Shown in pieces: positions 38,220 through 46,279 of a stretch of 55,662 nucleotides of DNA. The notes beneath the pieces were generated by a model. The model was not told the origin of the DNA, made no database searches, and saw nothing but the letters and a program-made list of their open reading frames with translations. The DNA lies in assembly GCA_041659085.1 (NCBI GenBank), contig JBAZYZ010000002.1, positions 1 to 55,662 of the forward strand, given 5' to 3'. Numbering within the stretch: the stretch's first letter is position 1; each line of letters begins with the position of its first letter. Source of the stretch: JBAZYZ01 sp041659085 (GTDB taxonomy: Bacteria > Patescibacteriota > Minisyncoccia > Phycocordibacterales > VMEP01). The translations under genes and the position numbers were made by a program.

Positions 38220-38225
38220 AATATA
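38220..38225 (-). promoter_or_regulatory. -10 box of the ParB-like/deaminase/TS-like operon
   Basis: TATATT on the minus strand, six nt before the ATG at 38213. The dut promoter faces away 70 nt to the right. Confidence 0.5.
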
Positions 38226-38292
38226 TAGGGAAGTCGACCGTGTTGCAAACCCGCCAATATGCCATGAAATCCCATTTTCCCGCCCAATCTGC

Positions 38293-38298
38293 TACAAT
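38293..38298 (+). promoter_or_regulatory. -10 box of the dut-glyA operon
   Basis: TACAAT ends seven nt before the ATG at 38306, which decides the dut start. Confidence 0.5.
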
Positions 38299-38305
38299 GT
38301 TTTTT

Positions 38306-38734
38306 ATGAAAATAACCTTAAGAGTTAAGCGTCTTTCGGAGGAGACAAAGTTGCCTGCGTATGCGTATCCGGGGGACGCGGCATTTGACTTATTGGCCGT
38401 GGAAGAGGCGGGACTTGCGCCCGGAGAAAGGAAAGATATTCCCACCGGACTCTCTATTGAGATTCCTGAAGGTTACGCCGGGCTTATCTGGGACAAAAGC
38501 GGAATAGCAATCAAGAATGGCGTTAAAGTGCTGGGCGGCGTTATAGATGCCGGTTACCGCGGCGAGGTCAGAGTAGGGGTTGTAAACTTGAGCGAAGAGC
38601 CTTATGTGTTTGAAAAAGGACATAAAGTCGCGCAGATGATCATTCAGAAGATTGAGCAGGCGGACATTGTTGAGGTGGAAGAATTGAGCGAGACCGACAG
38701 GGGGGGCAGGGGTTTTGGCAGTTCCGGAAAATAA
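38306..38734 (+). CDS. dut: dUTP diphosphatase (trimeric dUTPase)
   Basis: Hydrolyses dUTP to dUMP, keeping uracil out of DNA and supplying the thymidylate synthase substrate. All five trimeric motifs are visible in 142 residues: AYPGDAAFDLLA (1), WDKSGIAIKNGV (2), GGVIDAGYRGEVRVGVVN (3), FEKGHKVAQMIIQKI (4) and the C-terminal DRGGRGFGSSGK (5). The start at 38306 gives MKITLRVKRL. It overlaps or abuts glyA and is divergent from the deaminase/TS-like operon. Confidence 0.95.
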   Translation: MKITLRVKRLSEETKLPAYAYPGDAAFDLLAVEEAGLAPGERKDIPTGLSIEIPEGYAGLIWDKSGIAIKNGVKVLGGVIDAGYRGEVRVGVVNLSEEPYVFEKGHKVAQMIIQKIEQADIVEVEELSETDRGGRGFGSSGK

Positions 38735-38744
38735 TTTGAAACAA

Positions 38745-39932
38745 ATGAAAGACGGGCAAGTCAAAAGGCTTATTAAGGAAGAGGAGGGCAGACAGAAGTC
38801 CGTTGTGAATTTGATTGCCTCGGAAAACTACGTATCCCGGGATGTATTAGAGGCACTGGGTTCGGTTTTAACAAACAAATACTCCGAAGGGTATCCGGGC
38901 AAGAGATATTATGGCGGGAACACTGTCGTTGACAGGGTTGAGAGATTGGCGGGCGAAAGGGCTCTGAAACTTTTTGGCCTGGCTCATGGTAAATGGCATG
39001 TGAATGTTCAGCCGCTTTCCGGTTCGCCGGCTAATCTGGCTGTTTATGTCGCGCTTGTCCCACCAGGCGGGAAAATTATGGGAATGACTTTGTCCGAAGG
39101 GGGACACTTGACTCACGGGCACAAAGTTTCGGTTACCGGAAAATTTTGGAAACAAGTGCCGTTTGGCGTTGACCCAAAAACGGAAACTATAAATTATAGC
39201 GAGATTAAAAAGATTGCGCTCAAGGAAAAGCCGAGTATCATTGTCGCCGGATTTACGGCTTACCCGCGCGTGATTGATTTCAAAAAATTTCGCGATATCG
39301 CCCGGGCCGCAGGCGCGCTTCTGATGGTGGACATGTCGCACTTTGCCGGGCTTGTAGCCGGAGGCGCTTACCCGTCGCCATTTCTTTACGCTGATATTGT
39401 TACGACAACGATGCACAAGACGCTTCGCGGGCCAAGGGGCGCGATGATTTTTGTCCGCCGGCAAAAGACGAAAGAAGGCAAAGAAATGAGCGAGCTCATA
39501 GACAGGGCGGTATTTCCCGGACTCCAGGGTGGCCCCCATGACAATCAGACTGCGGCAATAGCGGTGGCGCTTAAAGAAGCCGGCACCCCATCTTTCAAAA
39601 TATATGCCAAGCAGGTGGTAAAAAACGCGAGAGCGCTCTCGGATGAACTGAAAAATCTCGGCTGGAAAATAATTTCCGGCGGGACGGACAGCCATTTGAT
39701 TTTGATGGACGTCTGGATGGGTGGAAGAGGTTTAAGCGGAAGTGAAGCCAGCAACAGACTGGAGAAGGCGGGCATCATCGTCAATAAAAATACAATCCCC
39801 GGGGAAACCCGCTCGGCTTTTGACCCCTCCGGCATACGGCTCGGCACTCCGGCCGAGACGACACTGGGCAAAAAGGAGAAAGACATGATAAAAATCGCCC
39901 GAAAAATTGATTCGGTTTTGAGGGGGAAATAG
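38745..39932 (+). CDS. glyA: Serine hydroxymethyltransferase
   Basis: PLP enzyme converting serine and tetrahydrofolate to glycine and methylene-THF, the one-carbon donor of thymidylate synthesis. Motifs: EEGRQKSVVNLIASENY, SEGYPGKRYYGGN, the THG segment (GGHLTHGHKVS), and the Schiff-base lysine in VTTTMHKTLRGPRGAMI. About 395 residues, normal length. I chose the ATG at 38745, 10 nt after dut; a TTG at 38715 would add ten residues and overlap dut by 20 nt. It is paired with dut and next to the TS-like locus. Confidence 0.95.
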   Translation: MKDGQVKRLIKEEEGRQKSVVNLIASENYVSRDVLEALGSVLTNKYSEGYPGKRYYGGNTVVDRVERLAGERALKLFGLAHGKWHVNVQPLSGSPANLAVYVALVPPGGKIMGMTLSEGGHLTHGHKVSVTGKFWKQVPFGVDPKTETINYSEIKKIALKEKPSIIVAGFTAYPRVIDFKKFRDIARAAGALLMVDMSHFAGLVAGGAYPSPFLYADIVTTTMHKTLRGPRGAMIFVRRQKTKEGKEMSELIDRAVFPGLQGGPHDNQTAAIAVALKEAGTPSFKIYAKQVVKNARALSDELKNLGWKIISGGTDSHLILMDVWMGGRGLSGSEASNRLEKAGIIVNKNTIPGETRSAFDPSGIRLGTPAETTLGKKEKDMIKIARKIDSVLRGK

Positions 39933-39945
39933 CACCCATTTATGT

Positions 39946-39951
39946 TAAAAT
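39946..39951 (+). promoter_or_regulatory. -10 box of argS
   Basis: TAAAAT ends six nt before the ATG at 39958. Confidence 0.5.
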
Positions 39952-39957
39952 CTAAAT

Positions 39958-41574
39958 ATGATAAGTGATTTTTTACGTGGAGAAATAGAAACTGTACTCA
40001 AGGGCCTTTCTCCTGCCCCCGAAACAAAGAAGTTGAAAGGCTTGAATATAAAATTGGGTGAAAGTTTTGGGGATTACACTACAAATGCCGCTATAATTCT
40101 TTCTACAGACATGATTGTTTACTCAAGTGTCGTTAAAAATCCAAGAGAGGTAGCGGAGCAAATAATCGCTGAGCTTTCAAAAAACGAAAAAATATGGAAA
40201 TTATTTTCCAAACCAAAAATGGAAATTGCTGGTCCGGGATTTATAAACTTTTATTTGTCGGATGAAGCGCTGGTAGATGAGTTGAAAGTTGTAAGGGAAA
40301 GAGTAGGAAGTGGCTTTGATTTCTTGCGCGCCCAAAAAATAAATCTGGAGTTTATTTCCGCGAATCCGACAGGCGAACTTCACATCGGCCACGGCCGCGG
40401 GGCTTTTTACGGCGACGCTCTTTCCAATATTTTTTCTTTTTCCGGGGCCAAAATTACGCGAGAGTATTATATAAATGATTCAAAAGACAGCAATCAGATA
40501 GTAGAGCTCGGCAAAACGGCGCTTGGCTTGGGTGAGCAGTATAAAACTTTCAAACTGCTTGAAATAATTAAGGAAATGGATTTTAGCGGCATGGAGCCGA
40601 AAGAGGCGGGGGCTTTGCTTGCGAGTAAGGTTCAGGAATATAATCGGAATTTTATTGAAGGCAAGCTCGGCGTCAAGTTTGATGAATGGTTTTCCGAAAA
40701 TTCTCTTTATGAAAGCGGGAGGGTGGAGAAGACCGTTAAGATTTTGACTGACAAAAAACTGCTTCATAAAAAAGAGGGCGAGGGCGAAGCCCTGTGGCTT
40801 CCGACGAGCGAATATGGGGATGACGAAGACAGGGTCGTGGTGCGTTCCGACGGCACTTATACTTATTTCCTCTCCGACATTGCGTACCACGGTGACAAAT
40901 TCAGTCGCGGATACGACAAGGTGATAGACATTTGGGGTGCCGACCATCACGGGCACGTGAAGCGTATACAAGCGGCCAAGGAAATACTCGGCTGGAAGGG
41001 AGAACTTAAGGTATTTATAACCCAGTTGGTGTCGCTCAAAGAGAATGGAGTTTCAGCCAAGATGTCCAAGCGGGCGGGCAATGTGGTTCTGCTTGAAGAT
41101 TTGGTGGATGAATTCGGGATTGACGTGGTGCGTTGGTTTTTCTCGGATAAGTCGCTTAGCACTCATATGGACTTTGATATGGTTCTCGCCAAAGAACATT
41201 CGGCCAAGAACCCGGTCTTTTACGTGCAGTATGCTCACGCGCGTATTTGTTCAATCCTGGAAAAGGCGAAAGGTGTAACACCGGACGGAAGCGGGCTCCC
41301 GGATATTATGAAAGAACCGGCTGCCCGGGCGCTTGCGGTAAAAATATCCGAATTCCCGGAAATTGTTTTCTCCATAGCGAATGATTACCAGGTCCATAAA
41401 CTTACCACTTATGCTTATGAACTGGCTTCGTCATTCGCGCAGTTTTATGAGAAGGTGCGTATTGTGGAAGACGGTGGATATAACCAAGGGGCGCTTCTGC
41501 TCGCGGAAATTGCCAGAAATACGCTTGCGAAATCTCTGGAATTACTGGGAATCTCCGCTCCGGAGAGTATGTAG
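39958..41574 (+). CDS. argS: Arginyl-tRNA synthetase
   Basis: Class I synthetase charging the Arg tRNAs, three of which are in this window. 538 residues. The N-terminal Add-1 domain is recognisable (GDYTTNAAIIL); the HIGH motif is in ANPTGELHIGHGRGAFYGD, with WGADHHGHVKRIQAA in the catalytic core and a complete KMSKR (VSAKMSKRAGNVV). The C-terminal helical domain includes NPVFYVQYAHARI and ends LELLGISAPESM. Many ArgRS lack an intact KMSK; this one keeps it. Confidence 0.96.
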   Translation: MISDFLRGEIETVLKGLSPAPETKKLKGLNIKLGESFGDYTTNAAIILSTDMIVYSSVVKNPREVAEQIIAELSKNEKIWKLFSKPKMEIAGPGFINFYLSDEALVDELKVVRERVGSGFDFLRAQKINLEFISANPTGELHIGHGRGAFYGDALSNIFSFSGAKITREYYINDSKDSNQIVELGKTALGLGEQYKTFKLLEIIKEMDFSGMEPKEAGALLASKVQEYNRNFIEGKLGVKFDEWFSENSLYESGRVEKTVKILTDKKLLHKKEGEGEALWLPTSEYGDDEDRVVVRSDGTYTYFLSDIAYHGDKFSRGYDKVIDIWGADHHGHVKRIQAAKEILGWKGELKVFITQLVSLKENGVSAKMSKRAGNVVLLEDLVDEFGIDVVRWFFSDKSLSTHMDFDMVLAKEHSAKNPVFYVQYAHARICSILEKAKGVTPDGSGLPDIMKEPAARALAVKISEFPEIVFSIANDYQVHKLTTYAYELASSFAQFYEKVRIVEDGGYNQGALLLAEIARNTLAKSLELLGISAPESM

Positions 41575-41592
41575 CTATGTTAGTATAAAAAA

Positions 41593-44500
41593 ATGGAAGA
41601 AAAGCATAAAGAGAAGAATTCACGGGAAGTAAAAAAATCAGAAGTGGCGCTTGCGGAAGAGCGCATTTTGGCCAATTGGCAAAAAAAAGGGATACATCAA
41701 AAAATTATGGATAAAACCCGTGAGGGGAAGCCGTTTGTTTTTTATGATGGACCGCCTTTTGCCACCGGCGAGCCGCATTACGGGCATGTTCTGGCGGGGA
41801 CCATTAAGGATACAATCCCAAGGTATCGGACCATGATGGGGCATTATGTAAGGCGGCAGTGGGGTTGGGATTGTCATGGTTTGCCGCTTGAAAACATAAT
41901 TGAAAAAGAGCTAAAGCTTGAGCACAAGAAAGACATTGAGGAATATGGCATAGAAAATTTCAACGAAGCGGCGCGTAAAGCGGTTCTACGCTTTGATTCA
42001 AACTGGAAAGAAATAATTCCCCGGATGGGGCGGATGGTGGATATGGACTTGTCGTATAAGACGATGGACGCCACTTATAGCGAATCAATCTGGTGGGCTT
42101 TTAAGACGCTTTACGACAAAGGCTTGATATATGAGGGGCATAAAATAATGTACGTTTGCCCGAGGTGCGAAACGCCTCTCGCTCAGATTGAGGTCGCTCA
42201 GGGTTATAAAGACGTGACTGACATATCCGTTACTGTGAAGTTTGAATTGTCCGCCGATCCGGGGGTTTACCTGCTCGCTTGGACCACGACGCCGTGGACA
42301 TTGCCCGGGAATACGGCGCTTGCTGTTAATCCCGACATTGAGTACGTGAAAGTAAGGGTTGACGGGGAATACTATATTTTGGCCAAGGACCGTCTTTTAA
42401 TACTGAATACCGAATACGAGATACTGAGCACCTTCCATGGACGCGAACTCGTTGGCAAATCATATATTCCTCCGTTTGATTATTATGTGAATGATAACGA
42501 AATTGAAAACCACAACAGAGGTTGGAAAATTTACGGCGCGGATTTCGTAACCGCGGACAGCGGCACCGGCATCGCCCACGAAGCTCCGGCTTTCGGCGCT
42601 GAGGATATGGAGCTCTCAAAAAAGGAAAATATTCCGGTCATTCAGCATGTCTCCATGGACGGCAAGTTTAAACCGGAGGTGAAGGATTTCGCGGGACAAT
42701 ACGTGAAGCAGAAAGGGGACACCCAATCAGCAGACATAGAAGTAATAAAATATTTGGCGCATAAAGGCTTACTGTTCAGCAAAGAAAAAATTGTTCACTC
42801 GTATCCCTTGTGCTGGAGATGCGACACTCCGCTTCTAAACTACGCCACTCCGTCTTGGTTTGTGAAGACGACGGCTATAAGCGATAGAGTAGTTTCAGAA
42901 AATAAGAAAGTTGGCTGGATCCCGGAGCATATAGGCGGTGGACGCTTTGGCAAATGGCTTGAGAACCCGCGCGACTGGGCGATTTCCCGTTCCAGGTTCT
43001 GGGGTGCTCCGCTTCCCATATGGAAATGCGCCGAATGCGAAAAAGTCGACGCTTTCGGAAGCGTGGCTGAGCTTTCGGAGAAGGTTCCCCCGTCCGGTAA
43101 TCGCTATATCGTTATCCGGCACGGTCAGTCTGAAAGCAATGCTTTGGGCATGGTCAACTGTGACCCATTCAAGGAGGACCATGTGACGGACAAAGGCAGA
43201 GGGCAGGTAGAAGAGGCGGCAGAACAGTTAAAAAAGGATGGGATAAAAATAGACAGGATCATCTCGTCGGATTTTATGCGTACCCGCGAAACCGCGGAGA
43301 TGGTTGCCGAAATACTTGACGTTCCCGCCGAACACATTGTTTTTGACCCGCGGTTCCGCGAGATAAACACAGGTATCTTCCACGACAAAACTCGCGCCGA
43401 ATATCATGATTTCTTCGTTTCATACGCCGAAAAATTTAAAAAGACGCCGAAGGGAGGAGAAAATTTGCTTGATGTGAAGCGACGCGTTCTCCTGGGTGTC
43501 GGAGACCTTGAAAAAACTTATCGCGGCGAGACAATACTTATTGTCACTCACGAATATGCGGCTTGGATGCTCGCTTCTGCGGCTAAGGGCGCCACAATAG
43601 AGGAGTCTGTCCGGATGAAAAGCGAACGTGGGGAGGATTTTCTGGGGAATGCCGAAACAGAAGAACTAAAATGGAAGCTTATACCGAGGAACAGGGTGGG
43701 CGAGCTTGATTTGCACCGCCCGTATATAGACGAGATTGTTTACGACTGTTCCTGTGGCGGAACGATGAGGCGAATCCCCGACGTGTTTGACTGCTGGTTT
43801 GAGTCCGGTTCCATGCCCTATGCCCAGTTCCACTATCCGTTTGAGAACGAGAAGGAGTTCAGAAGGAATTTCCCGGCTGATTTTATCGCCGAAGGGATGG
43901 ACCAGACTCGCGGCTGGTTTTACAGCCTGCTGATTCTGGGTGTCGGGCTTTTCGGCGAGTCGCCATACAAAAATGTCATCGTAAACGGAATTATTCTCGC
44001 TGAAGACGGGCAGAAGATGTCCAAGCGCCTGAAGAATTATCCCGACCCGATTGAAGTGGTCAACAGATACGGGGCCGACTCCCTGCGCTACTTCCTTTTG
44101 TCGTCTCCTCTTATGCGTGGTGAGGACGTAAGCTTTTCGGAGAAAGGAGTGGATGAGGTCTATAAGAAAAATATCGCTCGTTTGAATAATGTTTATGCTT
44201 TTTATGAACTCTATCGCGGAGCGGAAGAGGGGAATGCGGATTCAAAAAATATTTTGGACAGATGGATTTTGGCAAGACTGAGTCAGATGATTAACGAAAC
44301 AACCTCCGCGCTGGATTCATATGAGCTCGACAGGGCTACAAAGCCAATCGGCGAATTTATAGACGACCTTTCCACGTGGTATATACGGCGTTCACGCGAA
44401 CGGTTCAAGGGGGATGACGAGGCGGATAAAAAATCCGCGCTTGAGACGACAAATTACACGCTTATGGAACTTTCAAAAGTCGTCGCGCCGTTTATGCCGT

Positions 44501-45057
44501 TTATCGCCGACGACTTGTATCTGAAAGTGGCTGGCGGCAAAAAAGAGGAGAGTGTGCATCTAGAGAAGTGGCCGGAAGCGAAGGAATTAAATGATGAAAG
44601 CAGGGAAATAATAGAGGAAATGAGAAAAGCTCGAGAGGTTGTTTCATTGGGACTGGAAGAGCGTGCTAAGCATGGAATTAAAGTACGGCAACCCCTTCGC
44701 ATGTTAAGTACAACAGCTGCTTTTTCTGACGGGTATAATATTATTATTGGGGAGGAGCTCAATGTTAAAGAGGTCAAGTGGGACAAGAATCTGCCTACCA
44801 TTCTCGCACTTGATGTTGAAATTACTCAGGAACTCAAAGAAGAGGGCAACGTGCGCGACATAATCCGCGCCATTCAGGAATTCAGGAAGAATGAGGGACT
44901 TACTCCAAATGATAAAGTGGCCATTGAAATTTCCGCGCCCAAAGAAACAATCGCGCTTGTTGAAAAACACGGAGGGGAACTTAAAAAAGCCGCCATGCTT
45001 ACGGGCATAGAGGTCAAAACAGGAAAAGAGATTTCTTTTGTTGTCTTGAGAAAATGA
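41593..45057 (+). CDS. ileS: Isoleucyl-tRNA synthetase (type 2) with inserted histidine phosphatase domain
   Basis: Charges tRNA-Ile. 1154 residues. HYGH at 62-65 (TGEPHYGHVLAGTIKD) is the eukaryote-like type 2 form; editing-domain motifs TTTPWTLPGNTAL and GTGIAHEAPAFG follow; KMSKR is at 808-812. Between LPIWKCAEC and NRVGELDLHRPYID (residues of about 500-700, nt about 43090-43690) lies a whole histidine phosphatase domain: Arg509-His510-Gly-Gln (IVIRHGQSESN), SSDFMRTRETAE, REINTGIF and the second His653 (LIVTHEYAAWM). All catalytic residues of a phosphoglycerate-mutase-like phosphatase look intact. -10-like TAGTAT at 41581-41586. Confidence 0.95.
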   Translation: MEEKHKEKNSREVKKSEVALAEERILANWQKKGIHQKIMDKTREGKPFVFYDGPPFATGEPHYGHVLAGTIKDTIPRYRTMMGHYVRRQWGWDCHGLPLENIIEKELKLEHKKDIEEYGIENFNEAARKAVLRFDSNWKEIIPRMGRMVDMDLSYKTMDATYSESIWWAFKTLYDKGLIYEGHKIMYVCPRCETPLAQIEVAQGYKDVTDISVTVKFELSADPGVYLLAWTTTPWTLPGNTALAVNPDIEYVKVRVDGEYYILAKDRLLILNTEYEILSTFHGRELVGKSYIPPFDYYVNDNEIENHNRGWKIYGADFVTADSGTGIAHEAPAFGAEDMELSKKENIPVIQHVSMDGKFKPEVKDFAGQYVKQKGDTQSADIEVIKYLAHKGLLFSKEKIVHSYPLCWRCDTPLLNYATPSWFVKTTAISDRVVSENKKVGWIPEHIGGGRFGKWLENPRDWAISRSRFWGAPLPIWKCAECEKVDAFGSVAELSEKVPPSGNRYIVIRHGQSESNALGMVNCDPFKEDHVTDKGRGQVEEAAEQLKKDGIKIDRIISSDFMRTRETAEMVAEILDVPAEHIVFDPRFREINTGIFHDKTRAEYHDFFVSYAEKFKKTPKGGENLLDVKRRVLLGVGDLEKTYRGETILIVTHEYAAWMLASAAKGATIEESVRMKSERGEDFLGNAETEELKWKLIPRNRVGELDLHRPYIDEIVYDCSCGGTMRRIPDVFDCWFESGSMPYAQFHYPFENEKEFRRNFPADFIAEGMDQTRGWFYSLLILGVGLFGESPYKNVIVNGIILAEDGQKMSKRLKNYPDPIEVVNRYGADSLRYFLLSSPLMRGEDVSFSEKGVDEVYKKNIARLNNVYAFYELYRGAEEGNADSKNILDRWILARLSQMINETTSALDSYELDRATKPIGEFIDDLSTWYIRRSRERFKGDDEADKKSALETTNYTLMELSKVVAPFMPFIADDLYLKVAGGKKEESVHLEKWPEAKELNDESREIIEEMRKAREVVSLGLEERAKHGIKVRQPLRMLSTTAAFSDGYNIIIGEELNVKEVKWDKNLPTILALDVEITQELKEEGNVRDIIRAIQEFRKNEGLTPNDKVAIEISAPKETIALVEKHGGELKKAAMLTGIEVKTGKEISFVVLRK

Positions 45058-45632
45058 AAAAACGAGTATTTATAATACACGGGTGGGATGGTTATCCGGA
45101 AGAAGGATGTTTCCCTTGGCTGAAGAAAGAGTTGGAGAATAGGGGTTTCTCTGTTTTTAACCCAGCGATGCCGGAACCGTTAAATCCGCGGATAGAAACA
45201 TGGGTTCCGTTTCTGGCGAAGCAAGTGGGTGTTCCGGATCAAAATACTATTTTACTCGGGCATTCCATAGGTGCTCAGACAGTACTGAGATACCTGGAAT
45301 CTTTTGGTGGAAATGCAAAAGTTGGCGGAGTTGTGCTTTTAGCGGGATGGGTCCATCTTACCGACGAAGCGTATGAGGATAAAGAGGACTTAAACATTGC
45401 CTTGCCCTGGCTTGAAAAAGCAATAAACTGGGATAAGGTAAGACCTTGTGCCGGTAAATTTGTCGGTATATTCTCTGACAATGATGAATTAGTACCACTG
45501 ACAGACTCAGAAATTTTTAGGGAAAAACTGGGTGCTCAGATCATAATTGAGCACAACAAAGGCCATTTTAGCGGAGAAGACGGGGTTACTGAATTACCCT
45601 CCGCCCTCCAAGCGATTTTGGATTTTAACTGA
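45054..45632 (+). CDS. RBBP9/YdeN-family serine hydrolase
   Basis: A 192-residue small alpha/beta hydrolase. FIIHGWDGYPEEGCFPWLKK is the family N-terminal signature, GHSIGAQTVLRYL contains the nucleophile Ser, SDNDELVPL the Asp and NKGHFSGEDG the His. Substrates of bacterial members are unknown. It overlaps ileS by 4 nt (ATGA), so the two are translationally coupled. Confidence 0.9.
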   Translation: MKKRVFIIHGWDGYPEEGCFPWLKKELENRGFSVFNPAMPEPLNPRIETWVPFLAKQVGVPDQNTILLGHSIGAQTVLRYLESFGGNAKVGGVVLLAGWVHLTDEAYEDKEDLNIALPWLEKAINWDKVRPCAGKFVGIFSDNDELVPLTDSEIFREKLGAQIIIEHNKGHFSGEDGVTELPSALQAILDFN

Positions 45633-45644
45633 GACTTTAATATA

Positions 45645-46223
45645 ATGTCTCACTTTATCTATCGAACAGAAGCAATAATTTTGGGTGAGATGCCTAGTGG
45701 AGAAGATAATCGGCTGTATTTTTTGTTGACCGACGAACTTGGTTTCGTTATGGCCCAGGCCACCGGGGTGCGGCTTTTGAAATCCAAACTGCGTTTTCAT
45801 CTGTCGCTTTTTGCCAATGTGGACGTGGAGATGGTTCGCGGAAAAAATATCTGGCGAATTGTTAACGTTTACGGCAGGGAATCAAAAGTTTTTTTCAGAA
45901 CTCCCCACGCGGTTGTTTTTGCGCGTCTATCGGGGCTTGTCCGCCGCCTTGTTCATGGCGAGGAAGATAATAAAAAGCTTTTTAACGAAGTAAAGGGTGC
46001 TCGCGCGGTGTTGTCAGAAAATAATTTATCCCCGGAAGAGGAAGCAAATCTTGAGCTTGTGTCGGTGGCAAGGATTTTGGAAACACTCGGTTATTTCAGC
46101 GCCGGTAGATATGAGCCGATTTTGGCGGGTGCAATGAGCCGCGACACAGCTTCCATGGTCATTCCATTCCGCCGCGAGCTTACAAGGGATATAAACGAAG
46201 CGCTTAAGGAGAGCCAACTTTAA
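45645..46223 (+). CDS. recO: DNA repair protein RecO, short form
   Basis: Mediator that loads RecA onto SSB-coated DNA. The 192-residue protein begins with the RecO OB-fold pattern (YRTEAIILGEMPSGEDNRLYFLLTDELGF) and then VRLLKSKLRFHLSLFANVDVEMVRG. It is about 50 residues shorter than usual, and the C-terminal zinc-finger cysteines of many RecO proteins are missing. The first half identifies it; the second half is divergent. It starts 12 nt after the hydrolase gene. Confidence 0.85.
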   Translation: MSHFIYRTEAIILGEMPSGEDNRLYFLLTDELGFVMAQATGVRLLKSKLRFHLSLFANVDVEMVRGKNIWRIVNVYGRESKVFFRTPHAVVFARLSGLVRRLVHGEEDNKKLFNEVKGARAVLSENNLSPEEEANLELVSVARILETLGYFSAGRYEPILAGAMSRDTASMVIPFRRELTRDINEALKESQL

Positions 46224-46267
46224 ACATTTTAGCGCCGGAATGTTTTCCTTCAATCCGCAATTCGGGT

Positions 46268-46273
46268 TATAAT
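46268..46273 (+). promoter_or_regulatory. -10 box of the surface-protein gene
   Basis: TATAAT ends six nt before the ATG at 46280. Confidence 0.6.
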
Positions 46274-46279
46274 TGACAA

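Noticed and set aside
38868..39695. 275-codon minus-strand frame antisense to glyA
   Set aside because: glyA has all SHMT motifs on the plus strand; the antisense product is Arg/His-rich with no recognisable domain.
43100..43695. Assembly join of ileS with a separate phosphatase gene
   Set aside because: The frame is open through both borders and the IleRS motifs continue in order on both sides, so an in-frame domain insertion is more likely.
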